From assembly GCA_013372555.1 (NCBI GenBank), contig JAAPAX010000007.1, forward strand, positions 1,736,001 through 1,800,000: DNA of 64,000 nt. The letters run 5' to 3'. Under the pieces are notes generated by a model. The model was given only the letters and a program-made list of their open reading frames with translations, did no database searches and was not told where the DNA came from. A program made the translations under genes and the position numbers. Position 1 is the first letter of the stretch. Every line of letters starts with the position of its first letter. Below, in pieces: positions 1 through 11,671 of this stretch. The DNA comes from Elsinoe arachidis (taxonomy: Eukaryota > Ascomycota > Dothideomycetes > Myriangiales > Elsinoaceae).

Positions 1-587
1 ATGCTTGGACCCGGCGCCCGGCTGTGGCTCTCGCTATAGGTGATGAGCATGTTGCATGCTGCAGATGGGCTCGGTGGGGAACCATTTGGGATCGTTCAAC
101 GAGGACTGATCGTCGTCAATATTACATCCTGCAGGACATGCAGCTTGTGTGCCCGGAAGGCTGGGTCCGAACTTCCGGCATGCTGATAGCCTGTACATAT
201 ACAGAAGCACGTGTCTGTCTTGCTAAAAACTTGCTTACGTCTTGACCGGAAGAAGGTCGTTTCATCACCTCTGCACAGTATGTAGAAAGGGCTTATGGCT
301 TGCTGTACATGACTTTTGATTTACATCCGCCTATCCGGAAGTTTTCCCACCAGTGGGACCGTGAATTGGCCCATCTTAGAAACACCATGGCATCGCTACC
401 CGTCGTCTCCATAATCGCAGCTGTCGTCTCAAAAGAAAGATCAAGCGTTTCGACGCCGTGATGCGATAGCGCGTGGTGCGCGATATCGATATACATAGGC
501 TAGAGTTCGCGGTGAAACATGAGGCTTGCGCTCCTCAACATTCATCCGAGTTCACCGGCGCTTATGATGGCCTTCACAACCAGCCGC
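1..587. other. Window edge, no gene seen
   Basis: Only short unrelated open frames are present and none has recognisable protein features or flanking splice signals. The right part should hold the 3' untranslated region of the minus-strand transcription factor gene that ends at 588. Confidence 0.5.
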
Positions 588-3500
588 TCACACGCCATCC
601 TGCCCTGCGCCCGAGTTATCTCCCATGCCACCTCCTCCTCCTTGTGTGCCATCTCCACCCAGGCCCTCAAGGGTCCCAAGGCCGTCTCCCGTCCCGAAGC
701 CCCCGAGTCCTGCGAGCGAGGCAAAGTCGTATGCGCTAGCAAACAAGCCAGACTCGTCTCCCATTGCGTTCGGTGGGTCTACGTTGAAAGGCATGAACCA
801 TGAAAGTGAGCTCGCCTCGTTCCAGTGCCCGTCGTTCATGCCTCTGCCATTGCTCATGCCGTTGTTGGCGTTGTTGAGTCCAGACGCTCCAGCAGCGGTC
901 GACATTGCATTCTGGCCATTGCCTGGAGGAAAGCCGAAGTTAGTGGCGTTGAGGTCGATCTCAGCTGGAAAATCCAGGCCGTCGATACCATGGAGTGGAT
1001 TGCCAGGAGTGTTGCCAGATGAGCCATCCAGTCCCGCATAGCTCGAAAGCACCATCTGTCGATCCAGATGTGACATGAGACCTGGATGATGAAGTTGCTG
1101 GAAAGGTTGATTCTGCTGCGCCTGTAATATCGCCATTTCGTCAGACATAGCCGTGGCGGAAAATGGATTCGCGCTGTTCGGACCTTGCCCATTCGGTGAG
1201 AATGCCGGAAAGCTTTGCGGATTGTTCTGGAACATGCTGGTATCAACGCCCTGCATATGCTGCAAGTGCTGATTTTGGGTACCCATTTGAGGTATCTGTC
1301 GTGAAGATTGCTGCACCTGTTGTGATCCTGATTGAGCAGACTGTGCGCTCGACTTATCAGCGGCATTGCTGCCCTGCGTAGCTGATTTCGATTGCTTCTT
1401 CTTGGACACCTTGCGTGATTGTGCGGCTCGGCTCTGTGGCGACATCTTTGCAAAGAAGTCCTCAACGCTCTGCAAATCTGGCTTCTGTCCGAAAAGAGCA
1501 TCGGCGCCAGGCTCCTTCTTGACCTCGTTGCCGGCCTCCTCGTAGTCCGTCCCACTGACACCGTGTGGATATCGATCGAACCAATCACCATACTGAAAGA
1601 TGGCTTCATGGGGCTTTCCGCCCGCAGGGGTTGCTGTACCCTGTTGTGCGCGTAATCCTGCATCCACTTGCCTGCGGTAGAGGTCCTTGAGATGCTCGGT
1701 GACGAAGTAGAACATACCCCAGTACTTCTTCATCTTGCTGAGATATTTCACGTTCCATGCCAGGTACTGTTTAGATGACGCTTCGATGGCAGGGTTCTTA
1801 GATGATAGTCCTGAAATGTGGACAGTGCTGGACAAGAAGGCGCTGTATCCTGCGAAAGGTGCAACGACTCGATGATCATGAGCTTCGTTGACCATTGTCG
1901 ATATCTGTCCAGCAGCTTCTAGTGCTGTACGAGCACACTCGTTGATGAACTCATTGGGCATCTCTTTCGTAAACGGGGGCCTTGTGCCGGATATTGGTAG
2001 AGCAAACCTGTTCATGAAGAGCTTGACCTGATTGATGGTGATATGTAAGAATATAAATTGGTTCGCAATCTTCTCACTCGCGTGCGCTTGCAGGTTGTCC
2101 TCGTTCCATTGCAAAGACTCGGGCATGGACGAACAATAGTCGTCCGTTAGCTTTTTCAACTTTGCGAAGCCAGATTTATCTGACCACATGGCTTTCGGGT
2201 CTTTCTCGCGACCTCCAAGATTGACGTATCGAACGACTTGGCCCCATATGGACACGATGCGGATCATGTAAGCCGCGACGCCCATGTTCTGCTTTGGATT
2301 AGCGATCTGTCCACTGTCGGGTTCGATCGTCCTGGGAGCGTCTCCTTCCAGACGTTCTGTTGTCCCAGTGATCTCCATCTGAAAGTAGTGTTCCTTGATT
2401 GGTAATTGTAGCTCGATATATGATTCAGCCACGAACATTGGCCTGTCCGTACCAGAAGAGTTGAAGCGATCCATCATGAAGCAGGCCCACATGGTACGCC
2501 GCCGTATTTCTCGGTCGGTAAAAGTGAGTTCATTTTTGTCATCGTTCGGTTTCGGTGCCGCGCCGATTTCGAGGTCCTTGTGAAGTTGCAGGGCATAGGC
2601 CATGCGCTGGGCCATACCTCCAAGCATCCAACTGCGACCTCCTTGACAAGTGCCGAATTCGTGCAAACCCAAAAGAAGATAGCAGATCAATATGGTGATA
2701 TTTGGTGTGTCGTACCGCTTGAGGGCAATCTCTCTTGCAGGTCTTGCCCATTTCTCGCCACGAAGAAAAGCGGGATCCGTCCGGACATCGGGATGCTCTG
2801 AAAACCGAGCGGATATGGCGCACACTGACAGTATGAGTACAGGTGGTAGCTGACCTGCTTCGAGCTTCCTCATGTAGCTGGGCTTATGTAGAAGGTGGTA
2901 GCTTTGACCGTACACATAGTCGAAAAACACCTCGGCCAAATGTTGCTGCAGCTCTGATGAAGGCAGATGCTCGGTACCCTCAGTCATTAGATCGTCGCGC
3001 GGCTCATCGCCTTTCATTTGGTTATGCACGTTCTTGTTCGGACGTGTCCGAGCCCAGCTGTCCAAGTCTTCTCCAAAAGCCTCGTCAGCGACTCGCTTCT
3101 TGTTGTCTGGTTTTGGTGGTAGTCCAGGTATGGCCGGTTTGACAACTGCGCGGCCAATAACATCAATGTTCCTCTGCTCATCCTTGGGCATGATCTTGAT
3201 GACCCTTTCTTCCATCCTTTTCAGCCGCTTGTCCAGCATGGCCATGTAATCTGTTCGCGGAGCTGCTTTTCTCGTTGTGACCTTGTAGACGCAAGGTATG
3301 CGAGATCTCAAGCAATGCTTGCAGGCCGGCTTTTCTCCTGAACATCGAATCTTCTTCCTTCGGCACGCGATACATGCCAGCGGTAATCGCTTGCGATCTT
3401 TGCCTGCTTTTGTCTTCAGCTCTGCCCATGCCGGGGTGAGGTCACCCGGGTCCTGATCCTTATTCTTGTCCTTGTCTTTATCCTTGCCTTTGGATTTTGC

Positions 3501-3947
3501 TTCTCCGGTACCGGAAGATTTTGTCGTGGCGTTCTTGCCCTTCCCTCCACTTGTAGCACTTGCTGGACCTGGCGCGCCGGCCATACTCGTAGGACTGGTG
3601 TGATCCGAGCCATCTAAACTCGGTGGCTGCAGTTGCTGGAGGAAAGGTGTGGAACTACTGAAGCTCATTCTGTGAGCGTCGGAGGCTGCGGGGGATGCAC
3701 CATCGGACATGCCAGAGATGGAGGCTCGTCCATTGAAGCTGAATGGTTGATTGTTCATCGCTGGATTCATCATGTTGTTCGGATCGAGCGGCGCTTGAAA
3801 CTGCGAAAAGGCATTCTGGTGCGCCTGGCTGTCTAGATTCGAGTATTGGTGCGGCGCATTCTGCATGGCACCAGGGTTGCCCGCGAGCGGCGAGCTTGTA
3901 ATCGAATTTGGAGATACTGCTATGTTCGCGTGGCCCACACTCTCCAT
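588..3947 (-). CDS. Zn2Cys6 (fungal binuclear cluster) transcription factor
   Basis: Single-exon gene of 1119 residues. A Gal4-type cluster lies at about residues 191-218 with spacing C-x2-C-x6-C-x6-C-x2-C-x6-C (CIACRRKKIRC...CKHC...C). It follows a lysine/aspartate-rich stretch and is followed by a basic, heptad-like linker (DKRLKRMEERV) that could mediate dimerisation. The middle third has the features of the fungal-specific transcription factor domain (for example the GGRSWMLGGMAQRMA stretch). The first 150 residues and the last ~270 are low-complexity (Asn, Gln, Ser, Gly, Met), typical of activation regions. The role is sequence-specific DNA binding in the nucleus; the target pathway cannot be told from sequence, so no symbol is given. 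The gene is divergent from the prolyl 4-hydroxylase across about 1.4 kb. The family is certain, the regulon unknown. Confidence 0.93.
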   Translation of the reverse strand: MESVGHANIAVSPNSITSSPLAGNPGAMQNAPHQYSNLDSQAHQNAFSQFQAPLDPNNMMNPAMNNQPFSFNGRASISGMSDGASPAASDAHRMSFSSSTPFLQQLQPPSLDGSDHTSPTSMAGAPGPASATSGGKGKNATTKSSGTGEAKSKGKDKDKDKNKDQDPGDLTPAWAELKTKAGKDRKRLPLACIACRRKKIRCSGEKPACKHCLRSRIPCVYKVTTRKAAPRTDYMAMLDKRLKRMEERVIKIMPKDEQRNIDVIGRAVVKPAIPGLPPKPDNKKRVADEAFGEDLDSWARTRPNKNVHNQMKGDEPRDDLMTEGTEHLPSSELQQHLAEVFFDYVYGQSYHLLHKPSYMRKLEAGQLPPVLILSVCAISARFSEHPDVRTDPAFLRGEKWARPAREIALKRYDTPNITILICYLLLGLHEFGTCQGGRSWMLGGMAQRMAYALQLHKDLEIGAAPKPNDDKNELTFTDREIRRRTMWACFMMDRFNSSGTDRPMFVAESYIELQLPIKEHYFQMEITGTTERLEGDAPRTIEPDSGQIANPKQNMGVAAYMIRIVSIWGQVVRYVNLGGREKDPKAMWSDKSGFAKLKKLTDDYCSSMPESLQWNEDNLQAHASEKIANQFIFLHITINQVKLFMNRFALPISGTRPPFTKEMPNEFINECARTALEAAGQISTMVNEAHDHRVVAPFAGYSAFLSSTVHISGLSSKNPAIEASSKQYLAWNVKYLSKMKKYWGMFYFVTEHLKDLYRRQVDAGLRAQQGTATPAGGKPHEAIFQYGDWFDRYPHGVSGTDYEEAGNEVKKEPGADALFGQKPDLQSVEDFFAKMSPQSRAAQSRKVSKKKQSKSATQGSNAADKSSAQSAQSGSQQVQQSSRQIPQMGTQNQHLQHMQGVDTSMFQNNPQSFPAFSPNGQGPNSANPFSATAMSDEMAILQAQQNQPFQQLHHPGLMSHLDRQMVLSSYAGLDGSSGNTPGNPLHGIDGLDFPAEIDLNATNFGFPPGNGQNAMSTAAGASGLNNANNGMSNGRGMNDGHWNEASSLSWFMPFNVDPPNAMGDESGLFASAYDFASLAGLGGFGTGDGLGTLEGLGGDGTQGGGGGMGDNSGAGQDGV

Positions 3948-5305
3948 AGTCTTCCAACTCTTGTCTTATGGGTGGTATTGTGCGGTCGTCCGGCCGCCCG
4001 GTAATCAAGCCTATCCCATTGGCTGACTCGATCCAGGTGACGACGAGTTGCGGTATCCGGGGACGGAGGTGACTTGTTTAACAGGCGAGGAGAGTGAGGG
4101 GGAGGTTGTAGCCTCCAGCAGAGCTCCTCTTGATCAAGGCCGGAGCTACGTCAGGATTGAGTGTGAAGGTGGGTGAAGGCGTTCTGGGGTCTTCTGGGTT
4201 GGAGGAGCAGGTTCACTACTGTTCAACTACTGGCTCACTTGTGGAATGCAGGCGGGAGCTACGAGTGGATCCGCTACAAAAACGTAGAACTTCAAAATTG
4301 GCCGTTTGTGCACGAGCCGGGATCCCCCAGAGATGCACAACGTTCCGCTTTGTGGAGATTTCACAGCGCCGTGCAGTCTCTGAGGGGTGGCTTATCAATC
4401 CTCCGGCTTGTTCAGGTGCAGATTACGCAGGTCCGTACAGCTTGCAAGATGAATGTGGCCACTGCGGGCGGTCTCGGACATAGGGCAGCATCTGGGCCTG
4501 CGTCGAGAGCCACTAGCCACGAGGTTTGGGGTAAATGGTGGTGACCCTGCGGCGTCATCGCTTGCATTTCAAGGGATGCTTTCACCGGGGAAAGCTGCGC
4601 CAGCGCCTCGGGGCGAGGTTAAAGACTGGTGGGACAGCCATGTCGCCAAGGCACTTCACAGAATCAAGGCATACGACATGTACTCGACTCTCTGTGCCAG
4701 CCATGCTGACTAGCTTCGAGGACAGTTCAAAAGCTTTGCTTGTTAGACCTTGTTACGACCACATCGGCCACCATAATCGAAGGGTGGTCCATAAAAATAC
4801 CGCTAGTTCTGCGACTGCTACTGACATGATTGATCGTCTTCGAAGGCGAGACTGTCTCACGAAACAATGGCTGTGCGGGAACATGATCAGCGACCTTGCT
4901 GAGGTGTTGGACGAGATTATTGAAGAGTGATGTATCGATCGGCGGGGGGATTTTCTCGTAGATCCACCTGCGAAGCTTAGCGATGGGGTGCTGCCGCATC
5001 GCGGCTCTGCGACATCACGTCCTTGAGTGGTAAAACAATCAGAGTGCTCCGTGGCAGGCTTTACGCGGTCACCGTCAGGTCGTGCCACAGAGTCACAAGC
5101 GTATGTATGCCATCTCTTGGTCAAAGTGTCAAATCGCGCTACCAAATCCATATCTGTTGTCCACTCCCTGCGAATTCGGGAGGTCGCCGTCCTGTCCCTT
5201 CATTCACGACGGAGCCTACGCGGCTGGATATTCAGTGCACCGTCTAGATTCCGGGTCTGTAGACAACTTGTCGATATCGGACTAGAATCGACAGTACCGC
5301 TCACG
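3948..5305. other. Divergent intergenic region, 1.36 kb
   Basis: This is the shared upstream region of the minus-strand transcription factor and the plus-strand prolyl 4-hydroxylase. Open frames of 80-130 codons occur on both strands but show no family features and no matching splice signals, so none is called. It probably contains the long leader usual for large fungal regulator genes. Confidence 0.5.
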
Positions 5306-6343
5306 ATGGTCTCATCTGGCTCGAGTCTAAGGACTGGACTCGAGTATGCTGCTATCCTTGCAGTTCTAGCAATCTTCTTCGGTGGTGTAAGCCTACCGAA
5401 GCGAGCAAAGAACGAAGTCAAAGAAGACATTGTATCAAGACCCTCTGTAGACAGGGCACAGTCTTTGGTGTTTCCAGACCGCAACCTGGATTGCCCGCAA
5501 CATAATCTCGACATTCACATCTTCTCAATCGCCCCGTTGATTATACACATCTCAAATTTCCTGACTCCCCAAGAAGCCGACCACCTCATCGACATGTCGT
5601 AAGTTCACACATCAATCCTGACCATTCCCCCGATCAGATCACATCACAGACCCACTAACCCTCCCAGCAACGACCTCTGGCAGCCCTCCACCATCTTCAA
5701 CGCCGGCCAAGAAGTCTCCGACGACAAAGTCCGCAAATCAGAAAAAGGTATCCTCCCCTCTATCCCAGCTCCACATCCCCTTCCCCTTGCCCCGTCCCCC
5801 TTAACCCCCCTACGATGCCTCCCTTTCTGACACCACCCAGCCAAAATCCCCCGCGACTCCGTTGTCCAGTGTATCGAATCCCGCGCCCTCGCCTTCCAAG
5901 GCTGGCCGCAATCCACCTTCATCGAACGCCTCTGGACCCAACGCTACACGGCCCCAGACGGACACTACGCGCACCACTACGACTGGGCATCCGCCAACCC
6001 CAACGCGCGACGCAGCAGTACCTTCATGGTGTACCTCTTCTCCAACGGGACGGGGGGCACGACGCAGTTCCCGATGTTGCAGCGGCCGGGGGATGAGCGG
6101 TGGTGTGAGTTTGTGGATTGTGCGGCGGAGGAAGGGGTGGAGTTTAGGCCGGTGCCGAGGTCGGCGGTGTATTGGGAGAATTTTGACTCTGAAGGGAGGG
6201 GGTGGAGGGAGGGGTTGCATGCTGGTATGCCGGTCACGAGTGGGGTGAAGATTGGGTTGAATATTTGGAGTTGGTATCAGAAGGGTTTGACGTCGGAGCA
6301 GTTGGCGGCGAATGCGGCTGCGGCAGAGGGTGTTGCGATGTAA
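5306..6343 (+). CDS. Prolyl 4-hydroxylase-type 2OG-Fe(II) dioxygenase, membrane-anchored
   Basis: Three exons (5306-5598, 5668-5747, 5841-6343) encode 291 residues. Both introns (69 and 93 nt) have GT-AG borders, and the first has an ACTAAC branch site. A hydrophobic signal-anchor lies at about residues 10-27. The catalytic double-stranded beta-helix carries the iron ligands H170-x-D172 (HYDW) and H251, and the 2-oxoglutarate-binding lysine K261 (GVKIGLNIW). This is the complete P4H alpha-subunit signature, so the enzyme should hydroxylate prolyl residues using Fe(II), O2 and 2-oxoglutarate, probably in the ER lumen. The substrate is unknown. The start was chosen as the first ATG that precedes the anchor; the open frame upstream has no in-frame ATG. 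The gene is convergent with the acyltransferase, with 133 bp between their stop codons. Confidence 0.93.
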
Positions 6344-6476
6344 ATTGTGGACGGTAACGGAGAATTTTGTGGTGAGGACTGATATACTGTATAGATAGTG
6401 TACAAAATACGGAGTCTGTTCAGCGCTATGCACAGCTCAAAACTAGTATACACAACCTATTTGACGCTTCAAAGTG

Positions 6477-8250
6477 CTAAACCAGCACGTATAGTGCACA
6501 TATCATGCTCAGACCAAGCACCATGCTGCACCAGAATAGCACATTATTGAGCAATTTCCTCCGCCTTATAAACGGTAATCGCTGGAAAAGCACGATCGGC
6601 ATCTGCATCATCATGGCCACAAACCCGTACCCACGGAACTTGCGTGTGATGCAGCCCATGACCAGCTCATGAGCCAGAGAGGAGATGAGAAAGGTGATGA
6701 ACGTCGCGACTGGTCGGGACATGGTCGTTCGAGAAGCACTGTAGACGTGGCGCCGGAAGAAGTTGTGCACGGGGATATTCCATTCCCTGATTCGAATTAG
6801 TTTGGGCAGTTGTGAGCATGGGAATTCGAACAAACCTGCTGAACTCAAGCCAGTCGAGGGAGTTCCACCAGTCCGAGTAGAACTGGCGATCGGCGAACCC
6901 TGGGTCAACATTAGCACCGTGTCATAACTGTGGACATCTCATTATTCTCACTTGTGATTTCTGCAAAGGCGCCGCAGAGATACTCAAAGATGACCAGAAA
7001 GACCAGAAGGAAGATTAGCATGAATGGCCAGAGAAGACGGCTGACAGTCTCGGCAAAGATGAGTGCTCCATCTTGCCAATTTTGTTGCTTCTGCAATCTA
7101 ATCGCAGATTCGTCCAAAGTAGGAATGATGAATTCGTCGCTGATTACTGTCAAGAGGAAGACACATCCAAAGACCGCCAGTGTCTTATAGAAGATCTCCA
7201 TGTAAGACCGCTTCGCTGTCCGAGGATACTCAATTTCGTAGCAAAGCGTCGGACAACAAAGATAGTCGATATAGTTGTAGAGTGTTAAATTCTGCGGATA
7301 GGTGACACCCCCCAGTGGAGAGACCAGCTCTTCCGCAAGTTCTTGTCGAAGTTGGCCAACAGAACTCCGCCTGGCAGTCTCCCTCTCTTCTTCTTGCTGA
7401 ACCATCTCATTGAGATGAGTGTGTGAAGACGGGTACTTGACCGCTGGGTTCTTGTCTGTGGATGGAGAAGGTTCGTCCAGCTCTCGTAGGCGCCTCTCTG
7501 TCACGGACAAGTGACCATTGTAAAAGGCATACGAGTGCATCTTCATGAACAGCGCCAAAAGATGCAGAGTGAAGAAGACTTGCGCGGTCCAGGTCCAGTC
7601 TCGTACAAAAGGCCAGCTGGTCCAGAATACCAACCACAACAGTTGACCTATGGACTGTATCCACATGCCCGATCGATCCCATCGCAGGAACTTCGCGCCA
7701 TTCTTATAGATCAGATGTAGAGGAAGCGAGAGAGCAGTAGTCGAAGCCATGACCAGATCACTGATTCCCATCTCCCAAATATTTTGAGTAAACGTGGCCC
7801 GCTGGCGCATGCTCAAGGGGTATCCAAATTCTCTTATGTTACGCAGAGCTGTTGTGATCACCATGATGGCTAGACCTATCCAGTACAAGACGAAGAAGCC
7901 ACGGAAGTCTGTGTAATCCGACTGCGGATCGAAATGGGAGACTCGAGGCTCATAATCGATGGTAGGGAACAGCCTCTTTCGTTGCTCTGCTCTGCGCTCC
8001 TTACGCGCTGACGAGGTTGCGACGACCGACGGCGGTGCGTCTGCTGGTATTGGGGTACTAGTTCCACTGCCCGACGGTCAGTCGCTTCATTCACAGGTCG
8101 GTTCTTGAAGGCTTGCCTGGAGACACCAGATGAAGCTATACCACTTGGCAGTGACGACTTCAGTACCGCATCTTCCTGGAAAGTTCTGGTGACTGGATTC
8201 GCCGGTTTCCGCTCCCTGAGGTTATGAGACTTGCCATTCATGGTCGCCAT
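6477..8250 (-). CDS. ARE2: Sterol O-acyltransferase (ACAT/ARE type, MBOAT family)
   Basis: Four exons (8250-8117, 8066-6952, 6899-6836, 6786-6477) encode 540 residues. The family motif FYSDWWN lies at residues 423-429, and the catalytic histidine is H477 in SSLAHELVMG. Several hydrophobic segments span the membrane. The enzyme esterifies sterols with acyl-CoA at the ER to make steryl esters for lipid droplets. The MBOAT relative DGAT1 shares the FYxDWWN motif, but the EYEPRVSHFDPQSDY block before the first membrane span fits ARE proteins best. The ARE1/ARE2 distinction is not resolvable here. The first intron (8067-8116, 50 nt) needs a GC donor: AG|GCAAGC with a CTGAC branch and GCAG acceptor. 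No GT donor tested keeps the frame with that acceptor. A less attractive alternative is a GT donor in the GTATAG near 8140 joined to an AG near 8050. Confidence 0.9.
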
Positions 8251-8783
8251 TTCTCTGTAGTTGGCTGATATGCTGTGTTGTGTGTAGCCCTGGCACAACC
8301 GAATACGCCTGCCTGAATATTTACAACTCCATTCGGAATGCCGGTAGATTTATGACACGGCTGCGCAAAGAGTCAATTAAAGCAGAGGACACGTATAACG
8401 AGTGAAGAAACCCATGAACACAAAGTTCGGCCTATGCGCTGGTGATATAGCCTTCGCCTTGCGACAAAATGTGGTCAGCTTCAATGACCATTTCCTTGGA
8501 ATGACGCGCTTGCTTGCTCGGCTACGGACGGGTCGGCGACTTGCTCCGCCGACATCCGCGTAGACTGACCATCTTATCTAATCTGCAGATCAGCACCATG
8601 CTTCATTGGGAGCCTCACTGTAGAATTGCGGAAGCTCATCACAGCCCGCATCGAGCATCTGACGAGCAGCAAGCGAAACATTGTATGGACATTAGCGATT
8701 AATGATGATGATTTCACGACTTCCGCGAACACCACTACGGCCTTGATCAGAGACTTTGGACAGCCCTCGGGGCACCATCAGCC
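8251..8783. promoter_or_regulatory. Divergent promoter region, sterol acyltransferase / AP-1 gamma
   Basis: These 533 bp separate the start codons of two divergent genes. Short open frames here have no protein features. I see no canonical TATA box and no clear regulator site. Confidence 0.45.
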
Positions 8784-11516
8784 ATGAGCTCGCGTATGGC
8801 ATCGACACTCGATATCATCAATAGGTATACTAATCCAAGTCAGTCAAGCAATTCATCCGCAATGTTCGCGCGACGAAGACAATTGCAGATGAGCGAGCGG
8901 TGGTACAGAAAGAGAGCGCGGCTATAAGGGCGAGCTTCAGGGAGGAAAGCCACGATTCCAATGTCAGGTAAGGAGGTTGCCATTGTTCCAGCGGGCAAGG
9001 GACTCATGTACACACAGGCGCAACAATGTCGCCAAACTCCTCTATCTCTTCACACTCGGCGAGCGGACGCATTTCGGACAGATCGAATGTCTGAAGCTTC
9101 TGGCATCTCCGCGATTTGCGGACAAGCGATTGGGATACCTGGGCACCATGCTACTCCTGGATGAGAACCAAGAAGTTCTCACCCTGGTCACCAATTCTCT
9201 CAAGAAGTAGGTAACGTTGCGAAGGCGCCGGGGAGCTTCGCTGACCATTTCAGTGACCTCAATCATTCTAACCAGTACGTGGTGGGACTTGCTCTCTGCA
9301 CACTAGGAAACATTGCCTCGATCGAGATGTCCCGTGACCTTTTCCCCGAGGTTGAGACCATACTATCAAGCTCGAATCCATACATACGACGGAAAGCAGC
9401 CATCTGCGCAATGCGGATATGTCGAAAAGTACCGGATCTACAAGAGCATTTTCTGGACAAAGCGAAGCTGCTCTTAGCAGACAGGAATCACGGCGTTCTA
9501 CTTTGTGGTCTCACGTTAGTTGTCAATTTGTGCGAAGCGGATGAGGAAGAAGGCGGCGAGCAAGGAGTTGTCGACATGTTCAAGCCTCTGGTGCCGGCAC
9601 TGGTCAAGATTCTGAAGGGTCTCTCCAGCTCCGGCTACGCCCCTGAACACGACGTGACCGGCATCACTGATCCTTTCCTCCAGGTCAAAATTCTGGCCTT
9701 GCTGCGAGCGCTGGCACGAGGCGACCAGCAGATCAGCGAGCAGATCAACGATATCCTTGCACAGGTTGCCACCAATACTGACAGCTCCAAGAATGTTGGC
9801 AACTCCATCTTGTACGAAGCTGTTCTCACGATCCTCGATATCGAAGCAGATTCCGGACTGCGCGTTCTTGGTGTTAACATCTTGGGCAAATTCCTCACCA
9901 ACAAGGACAACAATATCAGATATGTTGCTTTGAACACTCTCAACAAAGTCGTCAGCGTGGAGCCCAACGCTGTACAACGGCACCGAAACACCATTCTGGA
10001 CTGCTTGAGGGATCCTGACATCAGTATCCGGCGACGAGCTCTGGATCTCAGTTTCACCCTGATCAATGAAGGAAACGTTCGAGTATTGATTAGGGAGCTT
10101 CTATCATTTCTGGAAGTGGCCGACACAGAGTTCAAGCCGATTATGACTACGCAGATTGGCATTGCAGCTGACAGGTATGCGCCGAACAAGAGGTGGCACG
10201 TGGACACCATGCTCCGAGTCCTCAAGCTCGCTGGAAACTACGTAAAGGAGCAGATATTGTCATCATTTGTCCGGCTCATTGCAACAACAGCAGAGCTGCA
10301 AACGTACGCGGCGCAGAAGCTGTATGCAGCGCTGAAGGACGACATCTCACAAGAGGCACTCAATCTTGCAGGCTCATGGGTGATCGGCGAATATGGCGAC
10401 TCACTGCTTCGAGGTGGACAGTACGAAGAAGAAGAGCTTGTCAAAGAAGTCCGAGAAAGTGACGTTGTGGATTTGTTCAACAGCATACTGAACAGCAGCC
10501 ATTCCGGACAAATTGTCACAGAATTCATCATCACAGCAGCGATGAAGCTGACCACCCGACTGAACGACGCGAGTCAGGTTGAGCGGTTACGAAGGCTGTT
10601 GGAAGTGCACCAGAACAATCTGAACATTGAGATTCAGCAGCGAGCTGTTGAGTACGGGGGATTGTTTGGGTACGACTCTGTTCGTCGAGGTGTTCTTGAG
10701 AGGATGCCTCCACCAGAGATCAGAGAAGAGCAGCGCGTGCTTGGAGAGGCCACGCCATCGAAGAAGAAGAATGCTCGAGCCCAAACACGGAAGAAGATCG
10801 CCCCTGTGACCGAGCAGGATATGCTTCTCGATTTGATGGGCGACTCCGGACCCAGCACGAACGGTACCACGAACGGTAATACACAGCATAACGCCGACCT
10901 TCTAGCCGATATCCTTGGTGGCGACACTGCCGCGTCCCCTGCACCTTCTGCCTCATCACCGATTCCTGCTCAACGTAGCAACATGTCCAGCATTATGGAC
11001 CTCTTCGATAGCAACGGCCCACCAGCAGCAGCTGCGCCACCTGCACGAGCGCCATCATCCGCAAATGACCTGTTCGGCGGCATGGCCTCTCCTCCACCAG
11101 AGACACCTTCAGCGCCCGCCGGCGTAGTACATCCGGCGTACAACAAGAACGATCTAAACATAACGTTCAACGTCAATCGATCCGCAGCGGCGGTCCAGAT
11201 CCTAGCCAGATTCAGGAACGAAAGCATGTTTGAGAGCTTCAGCGACGTAAACCTGCAAGCTGCGGTGCCAAAGAGCCAGAAACTGCAGCTGCAGGCTATC
11301 AGCAGTAGCGATATCGCCGAAGGAGCAGAGGCAACGCAGCAGATGAGAGTGACGGCGGCCACAGGAGTGAGTGCACCGTACACTTTGGCAGATAAGACAG
11401 AGCTGACGCATTTACAGGGACCGCCTCCGAAGCTAAGATTGAGGCTGAAGATCAGCTACGCGAAAGCTGGAGGAGCACCAGTGACAGAGCAAGTGGACTG
11501 GTCCGAGCCAGCGTAA
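8784..11516 (+). CDS. APL4: AP-1 complex gamma-adaptin
   Basis: Five exons (8784-8793, 8844-8967, 9018-9206, 9254-11366, 11418-11516) encode 844 residues, the usual length for fungal gamma-adaptin. The N-terminus MSSLKQFIRNVRATKTIADE is obtained only by splicing a 10-nt first coding exon. The armadillo-like trunk fills residues 1 to ~590 (NNVAKLLYLFTLGERTHFGQ, LLDENQEVLTL). A Ser/Pro/Ala-rich hinge follows, with clathrin-box-like DLLADILGG and repeated DLF motifs. The C-terminal ear begins near AYNKNDLNITF. AP-1 sorts clathrin cargo between the trans-Golgi network and endosomes. Introns 1-4 are 50, 50, 47 and 51 nt. The last (11367-11417) is a multiple of three with no stop, so an unspliced mRNA would add 17 residues to the ear. 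The donor GTGAGT, branch GCTGAC and acceptor TTACAG argue that it is a real intron. Confidence 0.96.
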
Positions 11517-11671
11517 AGAATCTCTAGTAGGGTAGAGAAGTAGGCAGCATTCATGAACAGCGACGTGCTACCTCCTGCGCGCATTATTTCATTGCATCCA
11601 TGGTCGTATATATGTGCATTGCCCACCCTCCACCTTCACACTATCTGTCCCCACTCCCATTTCCCCCATTC

